Source: Cryptomeria japonica
Taxonomy: Eukaryota > Streptophyta > Pinopsida > Cupressales > Cupressaceae
NCBI RefSeq assembly: GCF_030272615.1
Contig: NC_081408.1
Coordinates: 764,976,173 to 765,040,172 of the forward strand
Direction of reading: 5' to 3'
DNA: 64,000 nt
Both the position numbers and the translations under genes were made by a program. Positions within the stretch are counted from its first letter, which is position 1, and the number at the start of each line of letters is the position of its first letter. Under the pieces are notes generated by a model. It ran no database searches and was not told the DNA's origin. It saw nothing but the letters and a program-made list of their open reading frames with translations. Below are positions 45,419 to 56,471 of this stretch, piece after piece.

Positions 45419-45510
45419 TTCATGTTGTCCTTGCTTGCAAGGTCCCAAAGCACTCTAGCCATCATAACCCATTCTTTGCATAATGAGAAGGCCTTTTCCA
45501 TACTGGTCTA
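45419..45510 (-). pseudogene. TAT2 G-patch remnant
   Basis: In a short minus frame: YGKGLLIMQRMGYDG, stop, then SALGPCKQGQ. Spacing of the Gly residues and the GYDG core match the TAT1 G-patch. One TAG sits in the middle. Confidence 0.65.
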
Positions 45511-45663
45511 TGGGAAGCTTAGCTTGCGGAGTGTCGGAAATGATAGGATCTTTATGATCCATTTTGCTAAGTCTTCATCTTTGGTCTCATCTTCTTGACT
45601 CTTTCCAAGGATAAAAGGTGTCAATGTACATGCTGGTTTGGCTAGTGACGGTTGAAGTAACCG

Positions 45664-46833
45664 TCAAGGTTTTCCATGTGTTTGAGGAGAAGTGGGCAAC
45701 TGTCCAACACAAAAGAGTTGGCTGAGATTGTATTCCCCAAGACCTTCCTCTGCTATTTTCATCTTGAGCTTCTCTTTCTTGGGTATAGTGGTGTTTGAAC
45801 TGGAAAGAGAGGTTTGACTTATGTATGATGTGGAGGAGATGGCTTCTCTATTGTTGCGAATGGTAATCTCTGGTTGATGACTTATGTTATGACAATATGC
45901 AAAGGGGTTTGTATCGCCCAGGATCATGATTTCTACACCATTATGTGGGAACTTGATACATTGATGGTAAGTGGATGGAACAGCTTGCATGACATGTATC
46001 CAAGGTCTTTCCGACAATAAATTGTATGGCAAGGGAAGGTCCAGAACCTGACATATGATGTGCTTTACTACAGGGCCCACTCGGATTGGTATCACAACAA
46101 CTCCTTTGGATGAACTCTCTACATCATCATAAGCTTTGATTGTGATCTTCTTGCAGGGATCCACTGATTCAATTGCATATCCCAAAGTTGTGACTAATTG
46201 AAGTGTACAAATATTCAAGCCTGCTCCATTGTCGATCAAGACTTGCTTGATAAATCCTTCAATGTGTAGTGAGGCGTTATGAGGTTGCTGGAAGGAAGAG
46301 TTGTCACTTTCAGAGAAAGTGAGACAAGGTGATGACCTTAAATTTTTTACCATGGCTTGGAACTGATCTGTGTTCAAATTGGCAGGGACTAACGCCTCTT
46401 GGAGAGCCTGACCCAAGATTGTTTTATGAGATGGAGATAGACACAATATCTCTAAGATGGATATTAGTGTGGGCATTTTATCTAATTGGTCCACAAGGTT
46501 ATACTGCTTTGGGATAGATGTGGTGCCTTGTGGAGATACTTTTATGGTAATCTTTTTGTGGCATGTAACAACATTGCAAGTGGAGCTGGGATTTTTGATA
46601 GTAATAGTTGCAATTTGTTCACTAGCATCATATAGGTGATTCACGGTGTAATTATATGCAACTTGGATATAATTGGTGGTATCTGTGTTTTGCCCTGAAG
46701 TGGAAGGACCCCTTTGATCTTGTGATGGAAGTGGATTTTTGAACATTAGATGATCATTGTTTGTTGTCTTTGGGTCATGTCCTTCAATTTCAATTTCACC
46801 TCGGTCAATAAGATCCTGAATAAGATCTTTCAA
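45664..46833 (-). pseudogene. TAT2 protease region
   Basis: A 389-codon open frame. It begins just after the zinc knuckle (LIQDLIDRGEIEIEGHDPKT). Near its middle it has the active-site run KQVLIDNGAGLNICTLQLVT, with DNG in place of DGG, then LPYNLLSERPWIHVMQAVPS, where TAT1 has GHPWIHEM. The protease would process the polyprotein, and the DNG change may reduce or abolish activity. Confidence 0.8.
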
Positions 46834-47166
46834 TCTGTGACAATTGCTTGTTTTATGCCCTTTCCCTTGATGGAAATTGCAATGTTCAGTATCTCTCCAC
46901 CATGAAGGTTTGACTTGAAGTTAATAATTTGATGTTTTGGGTAAGGTAACTAGATTTTGAGAAACCAGTTGTCGTAACACTATTTTGATGGGTTCCCCTA
47001 AGGGAGTGTATGTTTGCTTTGTTTTTTGTTGACGCGGTCTAGGTTCATCTTGAGATGTGATGCGACCTTGATTTGGAGGAGCAATTGTGTTAGTCATAGG
47101 TGGGGGATTCTGTCCTACAAATCGAACCATAGGTTGTGCACTTTTGACAGTTCTTGCATCCACAAC
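46834..47166 (-). pseudogene. TAT2 Gag zinc-knuckle segment
   Basis: The knuckle CNFHQGKGHKTSNC lies at 46881-46840 and has the Tat C-H-H-C spacing. The upstream frame (47163-46921) is basic and Pro-rich (QTYTPLGEPIKIVLRQLVSQ), and a stop lies between the two. Confidence 0.8.
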
Positions 47167-48261
47167 CTAGTCGTTGATGACATTTTTGTTTTTGTTCCAG
47201 AAGTTTGGTTTGTCACTATTGAAGTGTGGACGAAGGCCATCCTTTGGTTCATTGTAGATTTTGATAAGTCTTTTCTTGATGAGAGCCCGCTCACATTTTA
47301 AGCCTTTGGTGATCATGTCATTGAAAGAGTCTATGTCTTTCACATCCAGGTGAAATCCCATTTCTTCATTTAAGTTGGAAATAAATATTTCCACTAGTTC
47401 TTGTTCAGGTAACTGAAGAGAGTGTCTGCTAGACATTTGACGCCATCGTTGCAGAAAGACTGAGAATAGTTCACCTGGTTTTTGTTTAGTGTTACATAGA
47501 TCAACCATGGTAATATCACGTTCAATGTTGTGTGAGTAATGCATTAGGAACTTCTGGATGAGTTCTTCAAATGTCCTAATGCCACTTGGTAATCAGGAAA
47601 GCCATGATGTGGTTGTTCCTCCCAAGCTTTGGGGAAAAGGTGCATGAGGTACGTATCCTCGTAGGCCACTTCGAGGCAAGTTGAATGGAATTCTCTGACA
47701 TGATCATGAGGATCTCCTTTTCCTCTATACTTTTCAAACTTGGGTGTTTCGAACCCTCGTGGAAAAGGTGGCATATGAAGATTCCTATCAAATGGATAGG
47801 GACAAATGTCATTGAGTGAAAATTGACTGGTTTTTATGCCACTATGAAGTTGTTGGGCAAGATTTTCAACTTGTTGCCGTAACATGTCTATTTCATTTGG
47901 AGGAGGAGGTGGGGGATTACCTTGAGGAAGGTTGTATCTGATGTGTTCTCGACCTCATGCATTCTCATTATGACTTTGGCGTTCTGATGCTTGTCTTAGT
48001 TGTGCTACATCAAAGTCAGGGTAGTTTAGCCCCTTCTTGCGCAAGTCTTAAAAAGTGAGCATCAGCATTGCTTCTGAGTATTTCATCAAAAAGTATATTG
48101 AAGAGAGGGTTGTGTTGTGCCCTTTCTATTGTTGTTGGAGTAGGAGTGTCTGGATTTTCATCTTTTATATTTCCTCCAATGGCTTCTTGGAACTCATTGA
48201 TATTTTTTTCCTCTTCGTCTTCAATTTCTGGTTGTCTAGATCGTGATCTGGTATGAGCCAT
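47167..48261 (-). pseudogene. TAT2 Gag, frameshifted
   Basis: The start ATG is at 48261 (MAHTRSRSRQPEIEDEEEKN). The capsid block is split. 47885-47544 has ICPYPFDRNLHMPPFPRGFE and TPKFEKYRGKGDPHDHVREF, then loses frame. 47544-47167 has LCNTKQKPGELFSVFLQRWR and EIFISNLNEEMGFHLD. The parts match TAT1 Gag in order. A stop at about 48016 and one frameshift near 47600 disable it. Confidence 0.83.
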
Positions 48262-50335
48262 TTTGTTTACAAGTTTTTGTTTGAAGTTTGATGAAAATGA
48301 TGATGAGTTGTTGATGAAATGAGAGATGTATGGTTGGTGTGGTGTGTTGCATATGGATCTCTAGCACTTTAAAGGTAGATGTGATTGAAGTTCTTTCTTC
48401 AATTTCTTGTTGTGTTTTGATAAGGTTTGATGTGATAAGGTTTAGAGAAATCTGAGATGTGTTATAGACTTAACTACCTAGTAATGAAAGTATGCACTCA
48501 TAGACTAGTTTGAACCTACGTAGATATGTCTCTTAGGATGAGTTTATCCTAGATGTAGAGACAATCTAAAAGTTATTTGTTTTGTGTTTAATTCAAGCAA
48601 TGTCGAAATAGAACTTAGGATAAGAACCTCTTAATGTTTTGAGAGTTGAAATGGAGTGATGATGTAAATGTGAGAATGGATGAAATGTTAATTTCAATAG
48701 AAACTTTGTGTTACAAAAGGAACAAACTCTGTCTCTTCTTGTCCAGGAGTTGGTGGTTCTTCCCTAGCTATGTTATATGTGATGCAAATATCTGGAAAGA
48801 ATTCGGAATTGATCTTGCCTCCTTTGTTTTTGTGATAACTCAAAGCTTGATGTTGCATAAAAGCTCAGTGGTTTAATGACTCTTGATCAAATTTTTTGAT
48901 TTCCCTTGAAGGTATAGATGCATGTGATGTAGAAAAGTTCTATGAGAGACAAAGATTTGTCTATTAAGATAGAAGAATTTCCTCCTTTTGATTAAAGCCT
49001 TGGAGCTTATTGGTCTTTTCTTCAAGTTGATGTGTTGATGAAGATTCTTCTTTCTCAAGATGTGAAGAATGGTCATATATTTTGATACTCTTGCTCTTTG
49101 TTTTTGATCTTTTGTTTGGTGTTCGGAAATATTTATGTTGGATGAATACTTGTTCTTGGAATTTGATTTTTTGGATTTTTCTTTGACAAGAAAACAAAGC
49201 AAGCACACAAATATAAGAATGTTGCCTCAAAAGGCACAAATGAGTATGGGTCTAGATCAACCCAATCCTTGGACTTTTTATGACCCTTTTCCTTTAAGTG
49301 TATTTTTAGGTGTTTTTCCAAAGCCTGAAGTTGGCTCAATTTGCACTTGGTCTTGACTTAAAAATGAATACACTTCAAACACTTTTTATCCCTAAGGTCA
49401 AATGGCCAATTGCGATAAATTCAGGCCACATCTTGACATTTCTTTGAATTTGGTACTACATACCTTATGAATCCCGCTGTGGTAGGTAAGGATGTGATAT
49501 ACTAAGTCTTGCATGAACATAACAAAATAGATGATCCCTATGATGGGGGAATCACCACTTTCATCAAGCCACAAGTGACTTTTCAAAAAGCTATGTTTCT
49601 ACTCAAGGAAATATGTATGGTGAGTATCTTGGGAGCAAAACTATCTATGCTCTTGCACTGAATTGTATCACAAATATCCTCAATCAATAGAACGGGTGGG
49701 CTACTACTTAAAGGTATTTAGTAATGTTCAATGTTTTTGGACATAAGTTCATTCTACAGGGACTCACTTAAGATCCTTGTAACTTGTGGTGGGGCCCATT
49801 TGTCATTTCAGCAAGTTACACTATAGGAACAGCTATACCCAAGGCTACAACTTCCGCTCTCACCTGATTTCTATAGCGACTCGAAGGATTTATCATGCGA
49901 GGTTGTTCCCAAGAGTGATGTGTCTCTTGGAAAGCCTCTCTTAAAAAGATAAAACTTGAGTGTTACTAACACTTTTCTCTTACACCTACGACCACGAAAG
50001 CCAAGGGAGAGGATAGTGTGTTAGAAGTAGGACCACTCGAAAAACTCTTTTATACAAGTGTGCCAAACACAAAATACACTTGTTCTTTTTAACTTGTCAT
50101 TGCAATGATTTTTTTATCTATTTGGATATGTTGCCCCAACAACCATGATGTTCTTTTTAACTTCAAAAGCAATGTGTTTGAGTAAACTAGAATTTGAAAT
50201 CCTGGTCAACTGAAATAAGAGCACATATGCATGAAGTAAATCATTTTGCAAAATAAGACAAATTGATTGCTCTTTTTAGTTGCACCAAAAATTTGAAGTG
50301 TTCATTGTGAGTTTTGCTTAAGTTTGATGCAATAA

Positions 50336-50562
50336 GATGAAATTTGTCTTGTCTTGTTTTAAGCACCAAATAAAGTGAACCTGACTTGCAAGAAATCAAA
50401 TTTGTATTGTGATTTTTAGAGCACCAAATACAAAATTGATCCTAACATGCAAGAAATCAAATTTGTGTTGTTCAGTTTTAGAGCACAAAAACAAAATTGA
50501 TCCTAACTTGCAAGAAATGAATTTTGTGTTGTTCAGTTTTAGAGCACCAAATGCAAAATTTT
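50336..50562. repeat. Tandem repeat, about 61-bp unit, four copies
   Basis: Copies start at 50336, 50392, 50453 and 50514 with GAAATCAAATTTGTGTTGTT-like text. Copies two and three are both 61 bases and nearly identical. The first is shorter and the last incomplete. Confidence 0.9.
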
Positions 50563-50703
50563 AACTTTTAAACAACAAAAGGAGTTAGTTTAAACCTGCA
50601 CAAGAAACGAATAGTTAGGAAAATCCAAACATATGGCGGGCTTCTACAAGCCTAAGAAAATTTACTTTTTCGGTTACATGGCCTTTTTTTACAATGTTTT
50701 ATT

Positions 50704-50951
50704 ACAATAGCGCTACTCTGTGTGCAAACAGAAGCGCTATTTAACACAAACGCACCAAAAAGAAGACAAAAGCGCTAAAATCAAAATTGTAACAGCAAAA
50801 ATAGAAGTGCTAAAACATTTACAAATGTGCTACTTAAGCCTCAAAAACGCTAATATACGAGCAATAACGCTAAATTTGAGACAATAGCGCTATTGTGAAT
50901 ACAATAGCGCTAGAATATCAAATTGCAATAGCGCTAAAACTCAAAAGCGCT
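50704..50951 (-). repeat. TAT2 leader motif cluster (element-sense core AGCGCTATTGT)
   Basis: About eleven copies, written ACAATAGCGCT or ACAAAAGCGCT on the plus strand, for example 50704-50714, 50766-50776, 50881-50891, 50901-50911 and 50941-50951. TAT3 carries the same core in the other orientation at 56472-56793. Confidence 0.8.
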
Positions 50952-51019
50952 AGAGCGTGACCTGTGTGTCAAGCTAAATATCCAAACACGTTAGTTTTTT
51001 TTTTTTAAATTGTTTTTGG

Positions 51020-51046
51020 GTGTTTGGATTCACGTCAGGTTCACTA
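51020..51046 (-). other. TAT2 primer binding site resembling tRNA-Trp
   Basis: The minus strand reads TAGTGAACCTGACGTGAATC and then CAAACAC, two bases inside the LTR. As recalled, the reverse complement of the plant tRNA-Trp 3' end with CCA is TGG, TGAACCCGACG, TGAATCGAACAC. The site differs from that at three positions over 27 bases. Confidence 0.72.
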
Positions 51047-51048
51047 AA

Positions 51049-52362
51049 TGATGCTCTACGAAATGGGGGAAGGTTAGACTAGAACCTGTGGTGGAATAAC
51101 ACACAAAAAACCAAGAAATTGTTAGTGTTAATCAACCAAAAACTAATCTAAGCAGGCATATCAAAAGAGACACCAAAAACATGAAAGAATATTGAACTAG
51201 GAAAGTAAATATAACTAGACATCTCCAAATGACTCCTAGCATGCTCTTAGCTCCTTCTCCTTTGTTCCTCTTTTCTCCAAGTTCCAAACTAGTGTAGCTC
51301 TCAGCAGATTTTTGCACTATGGATGCTTATGGAGGTTCAACATTGAAATGTTTACTTATGCTATGCAAATGTGAATAAAAGCTAATATTAGATGTTATGA
51401 TGCTAAAATGATTTATTTTAGGCCAAAATAACAAGATATTAGTGATTTATGCTAAATGCTCTCTAAAATTCTGTATAACTTAGATGCATACAAGTTTTCA
51501 AGATCTGAATTATGAAGAAATGGGCTCTATTTATAGGAAAAATGGAGTAATGGATGGTTGAGATTGAGTAATCCCAACAAGGAGGATTGAATGATATTCA
51601 ATCTATGTGAGGGCTTTCAACCCAATCTCAGGATGACAAGTGTCCATATGAGATAGGTTGAGAGGAGAAGAAATAAGCATTAAATGCTTGACATGACCTG
51701 AGAGTTAACTTGGGAGTTAAGGTCAAGGTTAGGTTGAATAAATAAATTCTTTATTCAAAGAATAAAGCTTTTATCCAATGAATAAACTCTTGTGCAAAGG
51801 CAAAAGGGATAACCATGGTCAAAGCAATAAATGCTTGAGGAGACACATGAGTGCAAGTTGAATTAACCATAAATGGTTATGTAAGAGCCATTAATGGTTA
51901 TGTAAGAGCCATTAGTGATTTTGGAAGACTTTAGAGGTTAGTTTGTTGAACACAGAAAGCATTAAATGCTTTTCAAAGACTTTGGAGTCTTTGAGAAGTG
52001 ACTTTAAGTTGCTAAGAAATGTGATGATAATTAGGGGATGGATTAGGTTAATTAGGAAGGGTTTAGAAGAATCTAGAAGGGGTTTTAGGAATGCAAGTGG
52101 ATTTGGTGGGTGAGGGAAAATAGGATTTTAATTAAAATAAAATTTATTTATTTCAATAAATGTGTGCAAGTTGCATTTGTAGGAAAATGCAAGTGGGGGG
52201 AATAAATGATTTAAATAAATTTAAATCATTTAATTTATTTAAAAGAGAAAAAGGGGATTAAATGAAATAAATATGATTTATTCATTTAATTGATTGTGAA
52301 TTTGGTTTAATGAATTGATTAAATATTAATTTAATTAAACTGGACAGATTTATGTGACTACA
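51049..52362 (-). repeat. TAT2 5' LTR
   Basis: On the plus strand it starts TGATGCTCTACG and ends GTGACTACA. It matches 54484-55913 over its length except for a gap of about 115 bases near its element-sense start. The TATA box TATAAATAG is on the minus strand at 51535-51527. Confidence 0.88.
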
Positions 52363-52439
52363 TATATATATTATATTATATATAATATATAATATTATAT
52401 TATAATATAATAATGCCCATTTTCCAACTTTCTTGTCAT

Positions 52440-54480
52440 AATTAATTATCAAAAAAATGGGATGAGCTAAATAAACACCTTAGGACGTTCTTTTGGCAAG
52501 GTGCCAGTGAAAATAAGAAATTATCACTACTATCTTGGGATAAGATTTGTAGACCAAAGGAAGAAGGAGGTGTCGGCATTAAAAATTTTTGTGACCAAAG
52601 CAGGGTCCTTGGGGAAAAGTTAGTATGGAGAATGTTTAGACATCCCCATTTAAAATGGGCAAGAATATTGTACCATAAATACCTTAATGAAGATAACCCT
52701 ATCCAAATATTTAGAGAAAACAACCCACCTAGAGGCTCCCGCATATGGAACTTTATGCTGGAGTGTAGAAATATTATCTCAGATAAACTCACTTGGAACC
52801 TAGGCTCTAGGGAAGATGCCCTGTTTTGGTCAGACTCTTGGGGAGGGTATAAAGCAATCGAGAAAATCTATGACTTTGGGCCTACAAGAGCACTCCTAGA
52901 ATCAAATAGAGGGAAATTGTTAGGGAACTACATCTCCCCCTCAGAGGAGGGGGCGGGGTGGCAATGGATTGACAAAGAAAATGAGGATATCCCTGTAAGG
53001 GATAAAGTCAAACTCATGGCAATTCTAAGTGAAAGAAACATCTCCTTTAGTCTTAAAAAGGATAGTCTTGTGTGGGATGGCTCCATGAATGGAGAATATA
53101 ACTCTAAAGATGGGTATTCTCACATCACTAAAGCCTACCTTAGGCCCAAGACAAAGCTGCCTCTGAAACTCCCCTGGGACAGATATTGCCTACCCAAGGT
53201 TGGAGTCTTCACATGGCTTGCTCTCCAGAATAAGCTCTTGACCGCAGATAAATTGAGGAGGATGGGGTATGAGGGACCTAGTAGATGCCCTCTCTACGAA
53301 AGGATGAAGAAGACACAAACCACCTCCTCCTCAATTGCACCTATGCAAACCAATGTTGGGTTTGGTTTACCAAGAAACTAGGCTGGTCCTCTGTCTTTCC
53401 CCAAACTATTTTAGGGATGCTCAAAGCTTGGCCTATCCTAAGACGAGGATGACTATTTGAAGGCCTTTGGATTTCTCTTCCATCTTCCATAATTTGGGAA
53501 TTGTGGAAGGAAAGAAATAGACGTCTCTTCAAAAATGAAAAATTAGAGGTGAATCGGGTAATCAATAAAATTGAGGCTACTATTATCGAACTCATCAACA
53601 GTCGAATCAACTTTGGTCTGAAGAAGAATGCCATAATATCCTATTGCGATGAGAAGATGAAGGGATTATGGGAGGGACTATCTATCCCACCCTTTGTTGG
53701 GGATGGCCCTGAAGGAAATCTTAGGAAAAGAGCTGAATGTATGTGGCAACCTCCAGGTGAGGGTTGGCTGAAGTTAAACTTTGATGGGGCTTCTCATGGC
53801 AGTCCAGGGGTAGTAGGGATAGGATGCTCTATCCATAACTGGGAAGGCAAGGAAACTTCCCTCAAAGCATACCCTATATGTAGCAAAACTAATAATTGGG
53901 CGAAATTGGTGGCCCTACTAGTAGGCTTGGATCTTTGCCAAAAGATGGGAGTGAAGAATTTGGATATTGAAGGGGACTCAACAATTATTATCAACACTCT
54001 AAGAAAAGGTAGTATGCCCAATAGGAGACTCAACTCCCTATTGACATAGGCCATTAACTTATGCAGAGAGTTTGAGACATTTACGATCAATCACATCTAT
54101 AGGGAAGGCAACAAAAGAGCGGATGAGTTAGCTAACTTGGGAGTGGATGGCATTCACCTCCCCTGAGACTCTATCTTAAATTTTCTCTCAAATGTCTGAC
54201 AACATAACATATAAACAAGGTAACAGGAGAACAACTGAGTATGCTTACCTAGGAGCATCTAGCGAGGAGGTCATATTCCTTGGCAATTCCATCATATATA
54301 TTCATATATATACTCATTGTCATACATATATATAAATATATATCTATATATATCCTTATTTAAATACATGTATATATATTTATATATATATAAATCTATA
54401 TATGCTCTTAATTATATATATAGATATAGATATATATATAGGCAGATATATACATATGTATATATATATATACACACACA
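52440..54480 (+). mobile_element. 5'-truncated L1-type LINE
   Basis: It carries the last part of an L1-type ORF2 followed by a short 3' UTR and a TA/TATACA-rich tail. It lies between the outer ends of two minus-strand Tat LTRs. TA-rich sequence at both ends hides any target duplication. Confidence 0.75.
52452..54165 (+). pseudogene. LINE ORF2 C-terminus: RT tail, zinc-binding region, RNase H
   Basis: The frame starts in the RT thumb region (LRTFFWQGASENKKLSLLSW, then ICRPKEEGGVGIKNF). It passes through SREDALFWSDSWGG to the reverse-transcriptase zinc-binding domain (PKVGVFTWLALQNKLLTADK, CPLY where CPLC is expected). A frameshift near 53298 and TGA near 53449 follow. The last frame (53501-54049 and beyond) has a plant LINE RNase H: LKLNFDGASHGSPGVVGIGC, LDIEGDSTIIINTL and REGNKRADELANLG. 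The Glu expected after TNN reads WAKLVAL, so a catalytic acid seems lost. The RNase H removes RNA from hybrids during LINE replication. Confidence 0.85.
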
Positions 54481-54483
54481 CAT
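54166..54483 (+). other. LINE 3' UTR and TA-rich tail
   Basis: About 120 bases of ordinary sequence, then a TATATA and ATATAT-rich run to 54483. No poly(A) of the simple type is present. The 66-aa Tyr and Ile-rich frame is microsatellite only. Confidence 0.6.
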
Positions 54484-55913
54484 TGATACTCTACGAAATG
54501 AAAGAAGGTTAGATTAGAACCTGTGGTGGAATAACACACAAAAAACCAAGAAACTATCAGTGTTAGTCAACCAAAAACTAATCTAAGCAGGCATATCAAA
54601 AGAGACCACAAAAAACATGAAAGAATATTGAACTACGAAAGTAAATATAATGAGACATCTCCAAATTCCTCCTAGCATGCTCTTAGCTCCTTCTCCTTTA
54701 TTCCTCTCCTCTCCAAGTTCCAAACTAGTGTAGCTCTCAGCAGCTTTTTGCACTATGGATGCTTATGGAGGTTCAAGATTGAAATGTTTACTTATGCTAT
54801 GCAAATGTGAATAAAAGCTAATATTAGATGCAATGATGCTAAAATGATTTATTTTAGGCCAAAATAACAAGATATTAGTGATTTATGCTAAATGCTCTCT
54901 AAAATTATCTATAACTTAGATGCATACAAGTTTTCAGGGTCTGGATTATGAAGAAATGGGCTCTATTTATAGGAAAAATGGAGCAATGGATGGTTGAGAT
55001 TGAGTAATCCCAACAAGGGTTGGGATTGAATGATATTCAATCTATGTGAGGGATTTCAACCCACTCTTAGGATGACAAGTGTCCATATGAGATAGGTTGA
55101 GAGGAGAGGGAATAAGCATTAAATGCTTGACATGACCTGAGGGTTAACTTGAGAGTTAAGGTCAAGGTTAGGTTGAATGAATAAATTCTTTATTCAAAGA
55201 ATAAAGCTTTTATCCAATGAATAAACTTTTGTGCAAAGGCAAAAGGGATAACCATGGTCAAAGTAATAAATGCTTGAGGAGACACATGAGTACAAGTTGA
55301 ATTAACCATAAATGGTTATGTAAGAGCCATTAATGGTCATGTAAGCGCCATAAGTGGTTTTGGAAGACTTTAGAGGTTAGGTTGTTGAACACACAAAGCA
55401 TTAAATGCTTTTCAAAGACTTTGAAGTCTTTGAGAAGTGACTCCAAGTTGCTTAAGAATGTGACAATAATTAGGGGATGGATTAGGTTAATTAGGAAGGG
55501 TTGAGAAGAATCTAGAAAGGGGTTTAGGAATGCAAGTTGATTTGGTGGGTGAGGGAAAAATGCGATTTTAATTAAAATAAAATTTATTTATTTCAATAAA
55601 TGTGTGCAAGTTGCATTTGTAGGAAAATGCAAGTGGGGGAGGGATAAATGATTTAAATAAATGTTTTATTTAATTTATTTAAAAGAGGAAAAAGGGGATT
55701 AAATGAAATAAATATGATTTATTCATTTAATTGATTGTGAATTTGGTTTAATGAATTAATTAAAATAAATTGAATAATTTATTTAATTAATAGGAGAATG
55801 TTTGAAGATGAATTAATTAAATATTAATTTAATTAATTGATGGCTAGTGGATTTTTAATCAAATAAATAGGAAATATTCATTTAATTAAAGTGGATAGAT
55901 TTATTTGACTACA
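54484..55913 (-). repeat. TAT3 3' LTR
   Basis: On the plus strand it starts TGATACTCTACG and ends TTTGACTACA, with a TATA box on the minus strand at 54971-54963. It aligns with the TAT2 LTR and, inverted, resembles the solo LTR at 14710-16193. Confidence 0.88.
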
Positions 55914-55959
55914 TTTGCCCCTCTTTGAGACGGTGCGGTTTATCGCGTCGTTTCAAAGA
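55914..55959 (-). other. TAT3 polypurine tract and hairpin
   Basis: The minus strand reads AAAGAGGGGCAAA directly before the LTR. Upstream, TCTTTGA (55959-55953) pairs with TCAAAGA (55928-55922), enclosing a second GC-rich stem (CGCG with CGC). The layout equals TAT1 17614-17660 with different inner-stem bases. Confidence 0.68.
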
Positions 55960-56173
55960 AAGAAAAATAGGTGTGAGAAAATGCCCCATAAAATATTAAT
56001 TTAATGGGTGGTATGCCCCCTCGAGAGATGGGCCGAGAAATTTTGAAAAATCGGGCAATTGCTCAAAAAACAATGAAAATTGGTAGGGTGATAGAAGAGA
56101 AGAAGTTAGCCATGTTAGTGAAAAATAGAAGAAATCGGAGATAAAATGGAGAAATGGGAGGCTCGGGAAGTTC

Positions 56174-56188
56174 ATGGGGACCACGATG
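56174..56188 (+). CDS. Possible tiny exon 1 of the TAT3 antisense PMD gene
   Basis: ATGGGGACCACGATG is followed by GTGAGT, a good donor. Phase 0 matches the PMD frame that starts at 57063 after an AG. Five codons are too few for confidence. It is listed because the arrangement parallels TAT1. Confidence 0.2.
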
Positions 56189-56471
56189 GTGAGTGGGGGA
56201 AAATAAAAGTTACTGCGAAAGGTTTATATGGGGAGAAAGGGGTGAAAACAAGCTCATTTGTATCCATGACCATAGTGAAATTTGAGCTCTGATAGTGACT
56301 TTTTGGAAGAGCACGGAGCAGTCAGGATGTCGATACCTATAGCAAAGCACTGATTAGAGCGAGTCCAATGATTCCAGCAGTCAGATGACTATGGACCAGC
56401 GGTATGTGAATTTGAGTTTTTGAATTTTAGCATTTTTGATGTATTTTTAGCTAGGTCCAAGTTGAGTCGAG

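Larger units (their letters stand above)
48262..51019 (-). other. TAT2 leader with 61-bp tandem repeats and motif cluster
   Basis: About 2.7 kb between primer site and gag, comparable to the 2.2 kb leader of TAT1. Small frames in 48870-49340 show no family. It contains the 61-bp tandem repeats at 50336-50562 and an AGCGCT-type motif cluster at 50704-50951. Confidence 0.6.
37383..52362 (-). mobile_element. TAT2: Ty3/gypsy Tat element, 3' truncated
   Basis: Reading on the minus strand: 5' LTR (51049-52362), tRNA-Trp-like primer site, leader, gag, knuckle, protease, G-patch, RT, RNase H, archaeal-type RNase H, integrase. A 3' region follows with an antisense PMD frame that is cut at 37383. Its own 3' LTR is missing. 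It shares its LTR family with TAT3 and the solo LTR. Several stops and frameshifts break every gene. Confidence 0.9.

Noticed and set aside
51020-51046. A tRNA gene
   Set aside because: Only the complement of a tRNA 3' end is present, next to an LTR. No cloverleaf exists around it, so it is a primer site.
54317-54517. Tyr and Ile-rich 66-codon frame
   Set aside because: TA-rich LINE tail, microsatellite only.
51049-55913. One element with LTRs at 51049-52362 and 54484-55913
   Set aside because: The primer site lies left of the left LTR and the purine tract lies right of the right LTR. They are therefore the 5' LTR of TAT2 and the 3' LTR of TAT3, not a pair. The LINE between them lies outside both elements.
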